Shown here piece by piece: positions 1 through 5,460 of a DNA stretch of 11,666 nt (within the stretch, counting starts at the first letter, position 1; each line of letters begins with the position of its first letter). The notes under the pieces were generated by a model. It was not told the origin of the DNA. It ran no database searches and saw only the letters and a list, made by a program, of their open reading frames with translations. A program made the position numbers and the translations under genes. The stretch is from an uncultured Muribaculaceae bacterium (GTDB lineage Bacteria > Bacteroidota > Bacteroidia > Bacteroidales > Muribaculaceae). The DNA lies in the NCBI GenBank assembly GCA_910587185.1, contig CAJULY010000035.1:1-11666 (forward strand). Reading direction: 5' to 3'.

Positions 1-45
1 TACTCAAGGTTTTTAAGGAAAGTTAAATCTCATGCGCCAGCCCTG

Positions 46-70
46 ATAACTTGCCCCCAATGTAGAAAAC
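46..70. repeat. 25-bp direct repeat, left copy
   Basis: This 25-base stretch (starting ATAACTTGCCCCC and ending GTAGAAAAC) recurs without mismatch at 2800-2824 in the same orientation. The two copies bracket the three-gene antirepressor/Doc/HAD module. Sequence similarity stops sharply just after the repeat: the right copy continues into a relic related to the 212-1231 gene, while the left copy does not. In one frame both copies read D/N-N-L-P-P-M-stop-K-T, resembling DYLPTAIKS in the 212-1231 protein. Both may therefore come from one decayed homologue, split by insertion or recombination. No integrase gene lies in the window. Confidence 0.85.
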
Positions 71-199
71 TATAGAAAATAGACCTGATTTGCAGGCCTA
101 ACTTGACCACGAACGAGAGATTTCTAAGCTCCCTGTAAATATCACTCAGATGAGATTACAAAACCAAATGTACTTAGCTGAAAATCAAAATAAAAGTAT

Positions 200-207
200 T
201 ACCTTTG
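200..207 (+). promoter_or_regulatory. Bacteroidota -7 box for the antirepressor/Doc module
   Basis: TACCTTTG matches the Bacteroidota -7 consensus TAnnTTTG. It ends only four bases before the ATG at 212, so a transcript from it would be nearly or fully leaderless. I see no clear TTG -33 element at the usual 18-21 base spacing, so the call rests on the -7 box alone. Confidence 0.5.
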
Positions 208-211
208 TAAA

Positions 212-1231
212 ATGAACGACTTGACAGTATCAAATATCGAACGGCAGAACGTGTTGAATAACCGCTATGCTTTTCAAGCCATCCGGGAAAACTTGGATGT
301 TAAAGGTCTGCGCTATTATGATGAATTGCTATTCACTTCAAAGATGGTGGCGGATTTCTATGGCGTTGATGAACGAACCATTAAACGTTATATACATGAA
401 CATGGAGACGAACTTCGTGCCAACGGATATTTTTTAAGTCAAGGTAAGGAACTGAAAAATATTAAGATACAAATTGGTGATGACATAAATGTCCCTACCA
501 AAACTACTATCATATCGTTCTTCACATTCCGGGCATTTCTGAACATAGGGATGCTTCTCACGGAAAGTGAGAGAGCCAAACAGCTGCGCACGCGCATACT
601 TGATATTGTCATCTCCACAATCAATGGACGTGCCGGAGGGGGGACCAAATATATTAACTGGAGAGATCGAGATTATCTTCCTACAGCAATAAAGAGCGAG
701 AATTACCACAAGAACTTCACTCAAGCCGTAGGCAAATATGTTGACGGCATTCCGACCTATAAGTACGAGCAGATAACCGACCTGATATATAAAGCTGTAT
801 TCCGGGAAAACGCCAAGGAATATCGTGTTGTCCTTCGTTTGCAGAACGAGGAGAATGTGCGTCATACGCTCTATGCAGAGGTGTTGCTTTGCATATCCTC
901 ATTTGAGAATGGCGTGGCACATCAGATTGAGAAACGATACTCCGAGAACGGCAACAAGCAACTCTCTATCGAGGAGGTAAAAGCGATTATTGACGAATTG
1001 GCTGCAGCTCCGATGATGGAACCGTTTATCAACGATGCAAGATCAAAGATGGCGTCCCGAGATGTCGCGTTCCGCGATGCATGGCATGGAAATCTCGCGG
1101 AATACCTTCGCGCGGTTACTCCCGATGAGTTCGACAAATTCATAGGCGATGCTTCAATCGACTTTGATAATATTCTTGAAGCCAACCGTGAAGTCCTCAA
1201 ACGCCTAAAGCAAGCCGACGATGATGAGTGA
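212..1231 (+). CDS. HTH/antirepressor-like DNA-binding protein, putative antitoxin of a Doc toxin
   Basis: The product is 339 residues. Residues about 40-62 (FTSKMVADFYGVDERTIKRYI) look like a helix-turn-helix that chooses targets by 'virus-type' KilA/RhuM-like logic. Residues 104-137 (FTFRAFLNIGMLL...RTRILDIVI) resemble the helical segment of phage antirepressor and RhuM-type proteins. The acidic C-terminus ends KQADDDE. It has no transmembrane or export signal, so it should act in the cytoplasm. The gene overlaps the Doc-like toxin by 11 bases (8 if the second ATG is used), which suggests translational coupling and an antitoxin or regulator role. It is far larger than Phd, the usual Doc partner of about 70 residues. 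Start chosen: the ATG right after the TACCTTTG box. The DNA-binding role is inferred from the motif. Antitoxin function is inferred from gene order and could equally be a regulator. Confidence 0.7.
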   Translation: MNDLTVSNIERQNVLNNRYAFQAIRENLDVKGLRYYDELLFTSKMVADFYGVDERTIKRYIHEHGDELRANGYFLSQGKELKNIKIQIGDDINVPTKTTIISFFTFRAFLNIGMLLTESERAKQLRTRILDIVISTINGRAGGGTKYINWRDRDYLPTAIKSENYHKNFTQAVGKYVDGIPTYKYEQITDLIYKAVFRENAKEYRVVLRLQNEENVRHTLYAEVLLCISSFENGVAHQIEKRYSENGNKQLSIEEVKAIIDELAAAPMMEPFINDARSKMASRDVAFRDAWHGNLAEYLRAVTPDEFDKFIGDASIDFDNILEANREVLKRLKQADDDE

Positions 1232-1685
1232 GGGACTGAAATATATTGACTACGAAGGCGCTTTAGAGGTCTATCGTAAGACAGTCGCTGCGAGCGGTGG
1301 TGGTCTGCAGGGCGTGAAAGACGAAGGCGGCATACGAAAGGTGCTTGACTTCGTTCAGAATGACGTGTACTATCCGACCTTCGTTGATAAACTGACCTAT
1401 CTGGTGTTCGGCTTATGCACCGGTCATTATTTCGAGGATTCCAACAAGCGCGTGGCGTTGACCATAGGTGTCTGGTTCCTTGTTCATAACGGCTACTATT
1501 GGCACGCCTATAGTTTCATGCAGTGCATGGAAGCAATCATCTACCATGTAGCCGCCGGACGCATCGACAAAGAACTTCTCCAGCGCATCATTATATGCTT
1601 CATGGCAAACGAGGATTATCCCGAAGACCTCAAACTCGAAATCATCCACGCCATAGACGACCAATCCACAGGATTCAACGAATAA
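1221..1685 (+). CDS. doc: Doc-type Fic-fold toxin (predicted protein kinase)
   Basis: The product is 154 residues, slightly longer than P1 Doc (about 126). The core motif H69-Y-F-E-D-S-N-K-R77 fits the Doc variant HxFx(D/N)xNKR. It lacks the second glycine and final arginine of the AMP-transferring Fic motif HxFx(D/E)GNGRxxR. In P1 Doc this variant phosphorylates elongation factor Tu and stops translation, so a cytoplasmic kinase toxin is the best guess. Residues 29-51 hold the upstream Doc region (GLQGVKDEGGIRKVLDFVQ). The gene begins inside the last codons of the putative antitoxin gene; ATG at 1221 and 1224 are both possible. It is followed after 12 bases by a HAD phosphatase gene, an unusual third member. 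Family assignment is strong. The target here is unknown. Confidence 0.85.
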   Translation: MMSEGLKYIDYEGALEVYRKTVAASGGGLQGVKDEGGIRKVLDFVQNDVYYPTFVDKLTYLVFGLCTGHYFEDSNKRVALTIGVWFLVHNGYYWHAYSFMQCMEAIIYHVAAGRIDKELLQRIIICFMANEDYPEDLKLEIIHAIDDQSTGFNE

Positions 1686-1697
1686 ATCATTTCGATC

Positions 1698-2606
1698 ATG
1701 CAAAATGTAATAGCAATAATATGGGATTTTGATAAGACCTTAGTGAACGGTTATATGCAAGACCCAATTTTCAAAGAGTATGGTGTTAATGCCAGCGAAT
1801 TTTGGAAAGAAGTTAATGCTCTGCCTGAAAAGTATCTAAATGAACAGAATGTAAAAGTAAACAGGGATACAATCTACTTGAATCAATTCATCCGCTATGT
1901 CCGAGAGGGTAAATTCCCCAAACTCAGTAATGAGAAACTAAGAGGGTATGGTGCGCAACAAAATTTCTACGCCGGCATCCCTGATATATTCAGTACAACT
2001 ACTAATCTGCTTGAATCAGATCCGGTATGCAAGGAATACAACATTCGTGTCGAACATTATATTGTGAGTACAGGTTTTGCTGAAGTAATTCGGGGTACAT
2101 CTATAATGGAATTTGTCAAGAATATTTGGGGATGCGAATTAATTCAAGATAAGGATAAGGACGGAGAACTGGTTATAAGTGAAATCGGTTATACGATTGA
2201 CAATACATCCAAGACAAGAGCTCTTTTTGAAATAAACAAGGGAATCGGTGAAATTAAGGATGTGACTGTCAATAGCAAGCTAACGGATGCTCAACGTCGA
2301 GTAGATTTCAGGAATATGATCTATGTCGCAGACGGCCCAAGTGACGTACCTGCATTCTCTGTTGTTAAAGGTCGAGGTGGAGCAACTTTTGCGATATATC
2401 CGGAGGGTGACAAAAAGGCATTTGAGCAAGTCGAACGTCTAAGAGAGGATGACCGTATCGATATGTTCGCGGAGGCTGATTATTCAGACGGGAAAACTGC
2501 GTCAATGTGGATTTGTAATAAGATTCAAGAATTTGCAAACCGAATAAAAGCAGAAGAACAAGCTAAGAGACAAGCGGGTAATGGTGCGCCCCAACACCTC
2601 GTTTAG
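1698..2606 (+). CDS. HAD-superfamily phosphatase linked to the Doc module
   Basis: The product is 302 residues and predicted cytoplasmic. All HAD motifs are visible. Motif I is W9-D-F-D-K-T14, with D10 as nucleophile and D12 as acid/base. Motif II is S124-T-G. A candidate motif III lysine lies at 172 or 180. Motif IV is V210-A-D-G-P-S-D216. Residues 15-120 form a large cap insertion between motifs I and II, as in phosphoserine-phosphatase-like HADs. DxDxT is typical of phosphotransferases acting on phosphate monoesters. The C-terminus (279-302) is charged and probably a flexible or helical tail. It lies 12 bases after the Doc-like gene on the same strand, so co-transcription is likely. Its substrate cannot be read from sequence. 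Reversal of Doc phosphorylation is an attractive but untested idea. AT-rich compared with the core genes. Confidence 0.8.
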   Translation: MQNVIAIIWDFDKTLVNGYMQDPIFKEYGVNASEFWKEVNALPEKYLNEQNVKVNRDTIYLNQFIRYVREGKFPKLSNEKLRGYGAQQNFYAGIPDIFSTTTNLLESDPVCKEYNIRVEHYIVSTGFAEVIRGTSIMEFVKNIWGCELIQDKDKDGELVISEIGYTIDNTSKTRALFEINKGIGEIKDVTVNSKLTDAQRRVDFRNMIYVADGPSDVPAFSVVKGRGGATFAIYPEGDKKAFEQVERLREDDRIDMFAEADYSDGKTASMWICNKIQEFANRIKAEEQAKRQAGNGAPQHLV

Positions 2607-2612
2607 AGTTGT

Positions 2613-2632
2613 GTTACTTTAAACAAAGTAAC
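2613..2632. repeat. Perfect inverted repeat after the HAD gene
   Basis: GTTACTTT and AAAGTAAC form an 8-bp perfect stem around the loop AAAC, seven bases after the HAD stop codon. The position suits a transcript end, but no T-run follows and the stem is AT-rich, so it is not a textbook intrinsic terminator. Its right arm lies within one copy of the CAAAGTwACGAA repeat. Confidence 0.5.
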
Positions 2633-2647
2633 GAAGAATAATTCGGT
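2624..2647. repeat. CAAAGTwACGAA imperfect repeat, copy 1
   Basis: CAAAGTAACGAAGAATAATT followed by CGGT is closely matched at 2760-2782 (CAAAGTTACGAAAATAATTC followed by CGT), differing by one single-base gap and two substitutions. The two copies bracket the dnaE relic and its upstream region. Read on the minus strand each contains a TAnnTTTG or near-match promoter box (TTACTTTG here). Confidence 0.65.
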
Positions 2648-2759
2648 GGCGTTGTACTCTATCCGTCCGTCGAGGAGAGAATATTGAGTGTGGACGTGGA
2701 GATGTACGAAGGAAGTCATGTTCAGTAAGTTGAGGAAAATTCCGGTTCAAAACATTCTT

Positions 2760-2782
2760 CAAAGTTACGAAAATAATTCCGT
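2760..2782. repeat. CAAAGTwACGAA imperfect repeat, copy 2
   Basis: This is the partner of the 2624-2647 copy, in the same orientation and 136 bases apart. On the minus strand it supplies the -7 box of the promoter-like sequence ahead of the dnaE relic. It may be one border of a small tandem duplication or deletion. Confidence 0.65.
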
Positions 2783-2790
2783 ACTGCCAA
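2760..2790 (-). promoter_or_regulatory. Promoter-like sequence upstream of the dnaE relic
   Basis: On the minus strand TAACTTTG (2767-2760) matches the TAnnTTTG -7 box. A TTG at 2790-2788 lies 20 bases upstream, the usual Bacteroidota -33 spacing. It would fire toward the dnaE relic and into the 3' end of the HAD gene, opposing that module. Confidence 0.5.
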
Positions 2791-2797
2791 CCGCCGT

Positions 2798-2917
2798 CAA
2801 TAACTTGCCCCCAATGTAGAAAACCGCTCTAACTATTGGAAGAATCTCACAGCTACCGTCGGTAAATGCGTCAAGTGGCAAGATAAGGCTGTTAAGTATG
2901 TTATAATTAGTTTATAA
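2798..2917 (+). pseudogene. Decayed relative of the antirepressor/antitoxin gene
   Basis: The plus strand from 2831 reads NYWKNLTATVGKCVKW and then QDKAVKYVIISL before a stop at 2915-2917. Nine of the first fourteen residues match NYHKNFTQAVGKYV (residues 164-177) of the intact 212-1231 protein. Just upstream, one frame over, NNLPPM-stop-KT (2798-2824) aligns with DYLPTAIKS of the same protein. The fragment is thus broken by a nonsense codon and a frameshift. The matched segments differ at many codon positions, so this is a diverged paralogue, not a recent copy. It overlaps the 3' end of the convergent nuclease gene by a few bases. Confidence 0.55.
2800..2824. repeat. 25-bp direct repeat, right copy
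   Basis: Identical over all 25 bases to 46-70. It lies about 190 bases past the HAD stop codon and runs directly into the antirepressor relic. The left-to-left distance of 2754 bases encloses exactly the three-gene module plus the dnaE relic. Confidence 0.85.
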
Positions 2918-3904
2918 TTTACCTATATAGCGTGCTTTCATATCTTTTGACCAATCCGCATCGAATACCATATCAAGAGTTTCAATATACTCTTCCAGCC
3001 ATGCGTGACAAAAGTTAGAATCAATACCCTCAGGTTTCAGAAGCAGATTCTTGTATTTTTCTATGCCGTCTCGACAGTTCCGGTTGGAATATGGAGCAAG
3101 GAAAAGAAACACTCCCTCATCATATTTTTCCGGGAATGCCTTGCACATAGATACTGCCAATAAGTGATCTCTCCATATTTGAAAAGCCGGAAGTTGCTCC
3201 AATATGTTGAAGCTATTCTTTGCGAATAATCCATAGCTAAGTTCACGGTAGCGGTCTCGTCTTGTCCGTGGTTCATTGCAGAACTGTTTGTCAAGTATGT
3301 CATTGACTGCGCTTGCTCCTTCATTCAAGGTTTCAGAATATTTTACTTCAATTCCTATGAATCCTTTTTTATCTGCAACAGAAGTGTATTCCACAAACAC
3401 ATCAAAGGCGGAGCGGTCGCCTGTAAGACGGGGGTCCCTGCGTGCCGGATTATATTCAAATTCGATGGTGTCTATTGACTTGAAATAATTGCCATATAAA
3501 ATATTGAAGAACTGCAATGCTTTTTCAAGATTCGACTTCAGTTCCCCGAAAAGATTGAAGCATAGTGGTTGCGATGATAGGAGGTTGCTGCGTAATCTTG
3601 TTTCATCAATCAATCTGTCTCCTTTGTTCTCCGGGGTAAGTTCATGGTTAACCAATGAGCGAATCCCGTCCGTCATAAAGTTGGCATCCGGATCTGACGT
3701 ATAATTTCCATATACATCATAGTCTGCCTGTCCGGCACGCTTTTTTAGAGGAATATTATGGGTTTCCCTCCAAAGGGACTGCAGGTAACGATAATAGGCT
3801 TGATACCTATTATCTGTTTTGCACATCTTTTGCCCTGAGGCTTTTATTGTCTTTTTTATATTCTCAGGAATTTCCCGATAGACTTTATCGTGCGGTAAAA
3901 TCAT
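2912..3904 (-). CDS. PGN_0703-type putative restriction endonuclease, PD-(D/E)XK fold
   Basis: The product is 330 residues, soluble, with no export signal. It resembles the PGN_0703 family of putative restriction endonucleases, judged from segments such as SSQPLCFNLFGEL (110-122) and the nuclease core. The core reads F167-D-V-F, then I185-E-V-K-Y-S-E191: D168, E186 and K188 form a plausible PD-(D/E)XK metal site, preceded by E148/E150. Y37-Y38 and the aromatic N-terminal third may form a family-specific domain. It lies 47 bases downstream of the GIY-YIG gene on the same strand, so one transcript is likely. No methyltransferase is present, which would be needed for a classic type II pair. A modification-dependent or phage-targeting nuclease is therefore more likely. 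The family call is from memory of conserved motifs; biochemical activity in this family is, as far as I know, little tested. Confidence 0.7.
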   Translation of the reverse strand: MILPHDKVYREIPENIKKTIKASGQKMCKTDNRYQAYYRYLQSLWRETHNIPLKKRAGQADYDVYGNYTSDPDANFMTDGIRSLVNHELTPENKGDRLIDETRLRSNLLSSQPLCFNLFGELKSNLEKALQFFNILYGNYFKSIDTIEFEYNPARRDPRLTGDRSAFDVFVEYTSVADKKGFIGIEVKYSETLNEGASAVNDILDKQFCNEPRTRRDRYRELSYGLFAKNSFNILEQLPAFQIWRDHLLAVSMCKAFPEKYDEGVFLFLAPYSNRNCRDGIEKYKNLLLKPEGIDSNFCHAWLEEYIETLDMVFDADWSKDMKARYIGKL

Positions 3905-3951
3905 AATCTAATATTCTGACGCCTAACCTTTAGCGAGTGTAGAAATATACA

Positions 3952-4590
3952 TTATTCTTCAATGGGATAAGTTGCGTCGTATATTTCTTGCAGGTTCGTG
4001 CCGTTGAAGCTCCAGCGGGGAGTTGGCTGTACGGCATATTTTGAGCCAAGTAGCTTTGTCGTTACAGCAGTCAGTGATGATTCTTCTCCGAGATATTCGA
4101 CTTTCTTGTCGCCAATAACGGTGACAGAAACAGAAGGGTCGGCATTATAGGTCAAAGTGCTACCCGTAGGAATGCCCATCTGGCTGAAATTAAGAGGCGG
4201 TCGGTGTTTTGTCGCTTTGTTTTTGGAGGCAATATCGTCAGGGTTGAGATCATTGTTCATTTCATCGCTGACCTCGGTGGTTACATCCTTCTCGTTGAAG
4301 ATTTCAAGAATAGCTATCGCTTGTTCCTTTTTGATCTGGAAAAACTCACGGTTGACATTCAAGCGGTTCGGCTCGAATGCGGTGTGAAGGGCTTTTTCCA
4401 ATTTGGCACAGTTGCAAGCCTTTACCTCACAAGCATACTCTACATCAAACGGCACGGGTACGCCGGTCGTATAAAGTTCTTTGAGTCGGGCATCAAGTTC
4501 GGGCCTGGTTGTCATACCAATCTTCACAAGGCCTGGCATTGCACGATTTGAAAGGACATAAACAATGCCCATGTGGTTGTCTTTAACCAT
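3952..4590 (-). CDS. GIY-YIG (T5orf172-type) nuclease with C-terminal RAMA/DUF4357-like domain
   Basis: The product is 212 residues. Residues 8-100 form a GIY-YIG domain of the T5orf172/Mug113 type: G8-I-V-Y11-V-L, then L21-V-K-I-G25 (the YIG half), R35, E65 within KLEKALHTAF, and N80-REFF. Residues 100-128 are a charged linker. Residues 130-210 look like a RAMA or DUF4357 domain: GIPTGSTLTY, VEYLGEESSLTAVTTKLLG and the closing PRWSFNGTNLQEIYDATY. RAMA domains occur with restriction and methylase enzymes and are proposed to recognise modified DNA. The two halves together suggest a nuclease or DNA-binding protein that senses base modification. It is first in a two-gene operon with the PD-(D/E)XK protein and has its own promoter at 4619-4648. 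M1 fits the promoter spacing; M7 (4572) is an alternative start. Confidence 0.75.
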   Translation of the reverse strand: MVKDNHMGIVYVLSNRAMPGLVKIGMTTRPELDARLKELYTTGVPVPFDVEYACEVKACNCAKLEKALHTAFEPNRLNVNREFFQIKKEQAIAILEIFNEKDVTTEVSDEMNNDLNPDDIASKNKATKHRPPLNFSQMGIPTGSTLTYNADPSVSVTVIGDKKVEYLGEESSLTAVTTKLLGSKYAVQPTPRWSFNGTNLQEIYDATYPIEE

Positions 4591-4618
4591 GATAATTCAG
4601 TTGTTTTGATGTTATTTG

Positions 4619-4648
4619 CAAAGATAATCGAATTTCGAACAGAATCAA
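4619..4648 (-). promoter_or_regulatory. Promoter of the two-nuclease operon
   Basis: On the minus strand TATCTTTG (4626-4619) fits TAnnTTTG, with TTG (4648-4646) 19 bases upstream. The -7 box lies 28 bases before the start codon at 4590, leaving a short leader. The spacer contains the small palindrome TCGAATTTCGA (4628-4638). TGTTAAATAACA (4656-4667) sits just upstream of the -33 element. Either could be an operator, but neither is proven. Confidence 0.7.
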
Positions 4649-4795
4649 ATGATTGTGTTAAATAACATATACCAAATGATAAATTACATTGGATGCGAAT
4701 CTAAATTACAAGAATTAAATTTATCTTATGCGGGAAAAGATCGGATTGGGACATAAAACGGGAGAATATGTCAAAACAACCGTAGAGGCCGGTTG

Positions 4796-4812
4796 TTATT
4801 ATTCTATAATAA
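4796..4812. repeat. AT-rich inverted repeat before the HdeD-like start
   Basis: TTATTAT and ATAATAA form a perfect 7-bp stem around TCT, ending 11 bases before the likely ATG at 4824. In RNA it could fold weakly near the ribosome site. It may simply reflect an AT-rich promoter zone. No good TAnnTTTG box is seen for this gene. Confidence 0.35.
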
Positions 4813-4823
4813 TATTTATAGTT

Positions 4824-5381
4824 ATGAGAAAGATTGTATATGAATCGGGAGTAGGGGGCCTTTGGTGGCTTCCGTTGTTAAGCGGGCTTATCTGCGTCGG
4901 GCTCGGTCTCTGGACGCTTTTTTCGCCGGCTTCGGCCATGATAGTTCTGGCCTATACGTTTGCGGTGTGCCTCGTACTTACGGGCGGCCTGAACGTCGGG
5001 CTGTCCGTAGCATTGTCAAAAATCACTCCGGGCTGGGGTTGGAGCCTCGCGCTGGGACTTCTCGAACTTGTGGCCGGTATATGGCTACTTGCTCTGCCTG
5101 AGGTGACCGTTGTCTCCACGTTCGTTTTCGTGGCCGGATTCTTCATTATTGTCGCGGCCATCAATTCCCTGTGTGAGGCGTTCGCTCTGTCGTTCTATTC
5201 CGGATGGTGGGTGCTTTGGTCGATACTGCTGCTTATAGCGACAATTGTCCTCGCAATCATATTCGTTTCCAATCCAATCGGGGGCGGAGTGATCGTTTGG
5301 CTCTGGATCGGTCTGTCGTTTATCACGTTCGGAGTCTATCGTGTGACATTCGCGTTCGGCCTCCGATCCGTTATGCGTTGA
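4824..5381 (+). CDS. HdeD family (DUF308) inner-membrane protein
   Basis: From the ATG at 4824 the product is 185 residues, close to E. coli HdeD (190). Six hydrophobic helices are visible at about 15-33, 39-60, 72-91, 94-114, 128-149 and 154-177, with G/W-rich turns and a basic C-terminus (RSVMR). This matches the DUF308 repeat pattern. HdeD is linked to acid resistance in E. coli, but the role in Bacteroidota is not established. An in-frame ATG at 4728 would add 32 residues unlike the family, so 4824 is preferred. The gene stands alone, diverging from the nuclease operon and converging on the phosphoesterase gene. GC content rises sharply within it compared with the AT-rich DNA to its left. 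Confidence 0.8.
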   Translation: MRKIVYESGVGGLWWLPLLSGLICVGLGLWTLFSPASAMIVLAYTFAVCLVLTGGLNVGLSVALSKITPGWGWSLALGLLELVAGIWLLALPEVTVVSTFVFVAGFFIIVAAINSLCEAFALSFYSGWWVLWSILLLIATIVLAIIFVSNPIGGGVIVWLWIGLSFITFGVYRVTFAFGLRSVMR

Positions 5382-5401
5382 ATTGTGACTTCATAAATGG
5401 G

Positions 5402-5442
5402 ATCGGCCGTCACTCCTCTCTCCGGGAGCGACGGTCGATTTT
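5402..5442 (+). terminator. Intrinsic terminator after the HdeD-like gene
   Basis: Arms 5402-5416 and 5425-5439 pair over about 13 of 15 positions, with one G-U pair and one mismatch, around an 8-base loop. Four T residues follow (5439-5442). The hairpin sits 20 bases after the stop codon and between two converging genes, so it may also slow transcription from the other side, although the T-run there is poor. Confidence 0.75.
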
Positions 5443-5460
5443 ATATACGATGTAGAGTAA

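Larger units (their letters stand above)
2603..2719 (-). pseudogene. dnaE: 5' relic of dnaE (DNA polymerase III alpha subunit)
   Basis: From the ATG at 2719 the minus strand reads MTSFVHLHVHTQYSLLDG, then R-I-E-Y-N before losing resemblance; the open frame stops at 2603. FVHLHVHTQYSLLDG is the hallmark start of the PHP domain of bacterial DnaE, including the paired HxH residues. The full protein is over 1,100 residues, so only about 2% remains: the recognisable part is 2663-2719. The last codons read through the CAAAGTwACGAA repeat and overlap the HAD stop codon. A promoter-like sequence sits upstream (2760-2790), so the relic appears to have been copied together with its own control region. 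A functional dnaE is expected elsewhere in the genome. It could make a 38-residue peptide, but nothing argues that it does so usefully. Confidence 0.75.
2607..2911. other. Gene-poor scar region with relics and repeats
   Basis: No intact gene is visible. From left to right the stretch holds an AT-rich inverted repeat (2613-2632), the start of a dnaE relic on the minus strand, a second copy of a CAAAGTwACGAA repeat, the right 25-bp direct repeat, and a decayed relative of the 212-1231 gene. The mixture of fragments from unrelated genes marks it as a recombination scar. Confidence 0.7.

Noticed and set aside
1..75. C-terminal gene fragment reading ITCPQCRKL at the left edge, with a similar ITCPQCRKPL at the right repeat
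   Set aside because: The shared peptide is just the translation of the 25-bp repeat in another frame. The flanking residues are unlike each other. The frame giving NLPPM-stop-KT next to the NYWKNLT relic explains the repeat better, though not conclusively.
434..865. Minus-strand open frame of 143 codons opposite the antirepressor-like gene
   Set aside because: No domain resemblance; the plus-strand gene has the HTH, the promoter box and coupling to doc.
2760..2914. In-frame continuation of the PD-(D/E)XK protein past its stop codon (about 50 open codons)
   Set aside because: The continuation crosses the antirepressor relic and the 25-bp repeat, with no family resemblance. The protein already ends at a plausible length.
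4728..4823. Longer N-terminus for the HdeD-like protein
   Set aside because: The extra 32 residues do not resemble the family, and the start at 4824 gives the usual length and topology.
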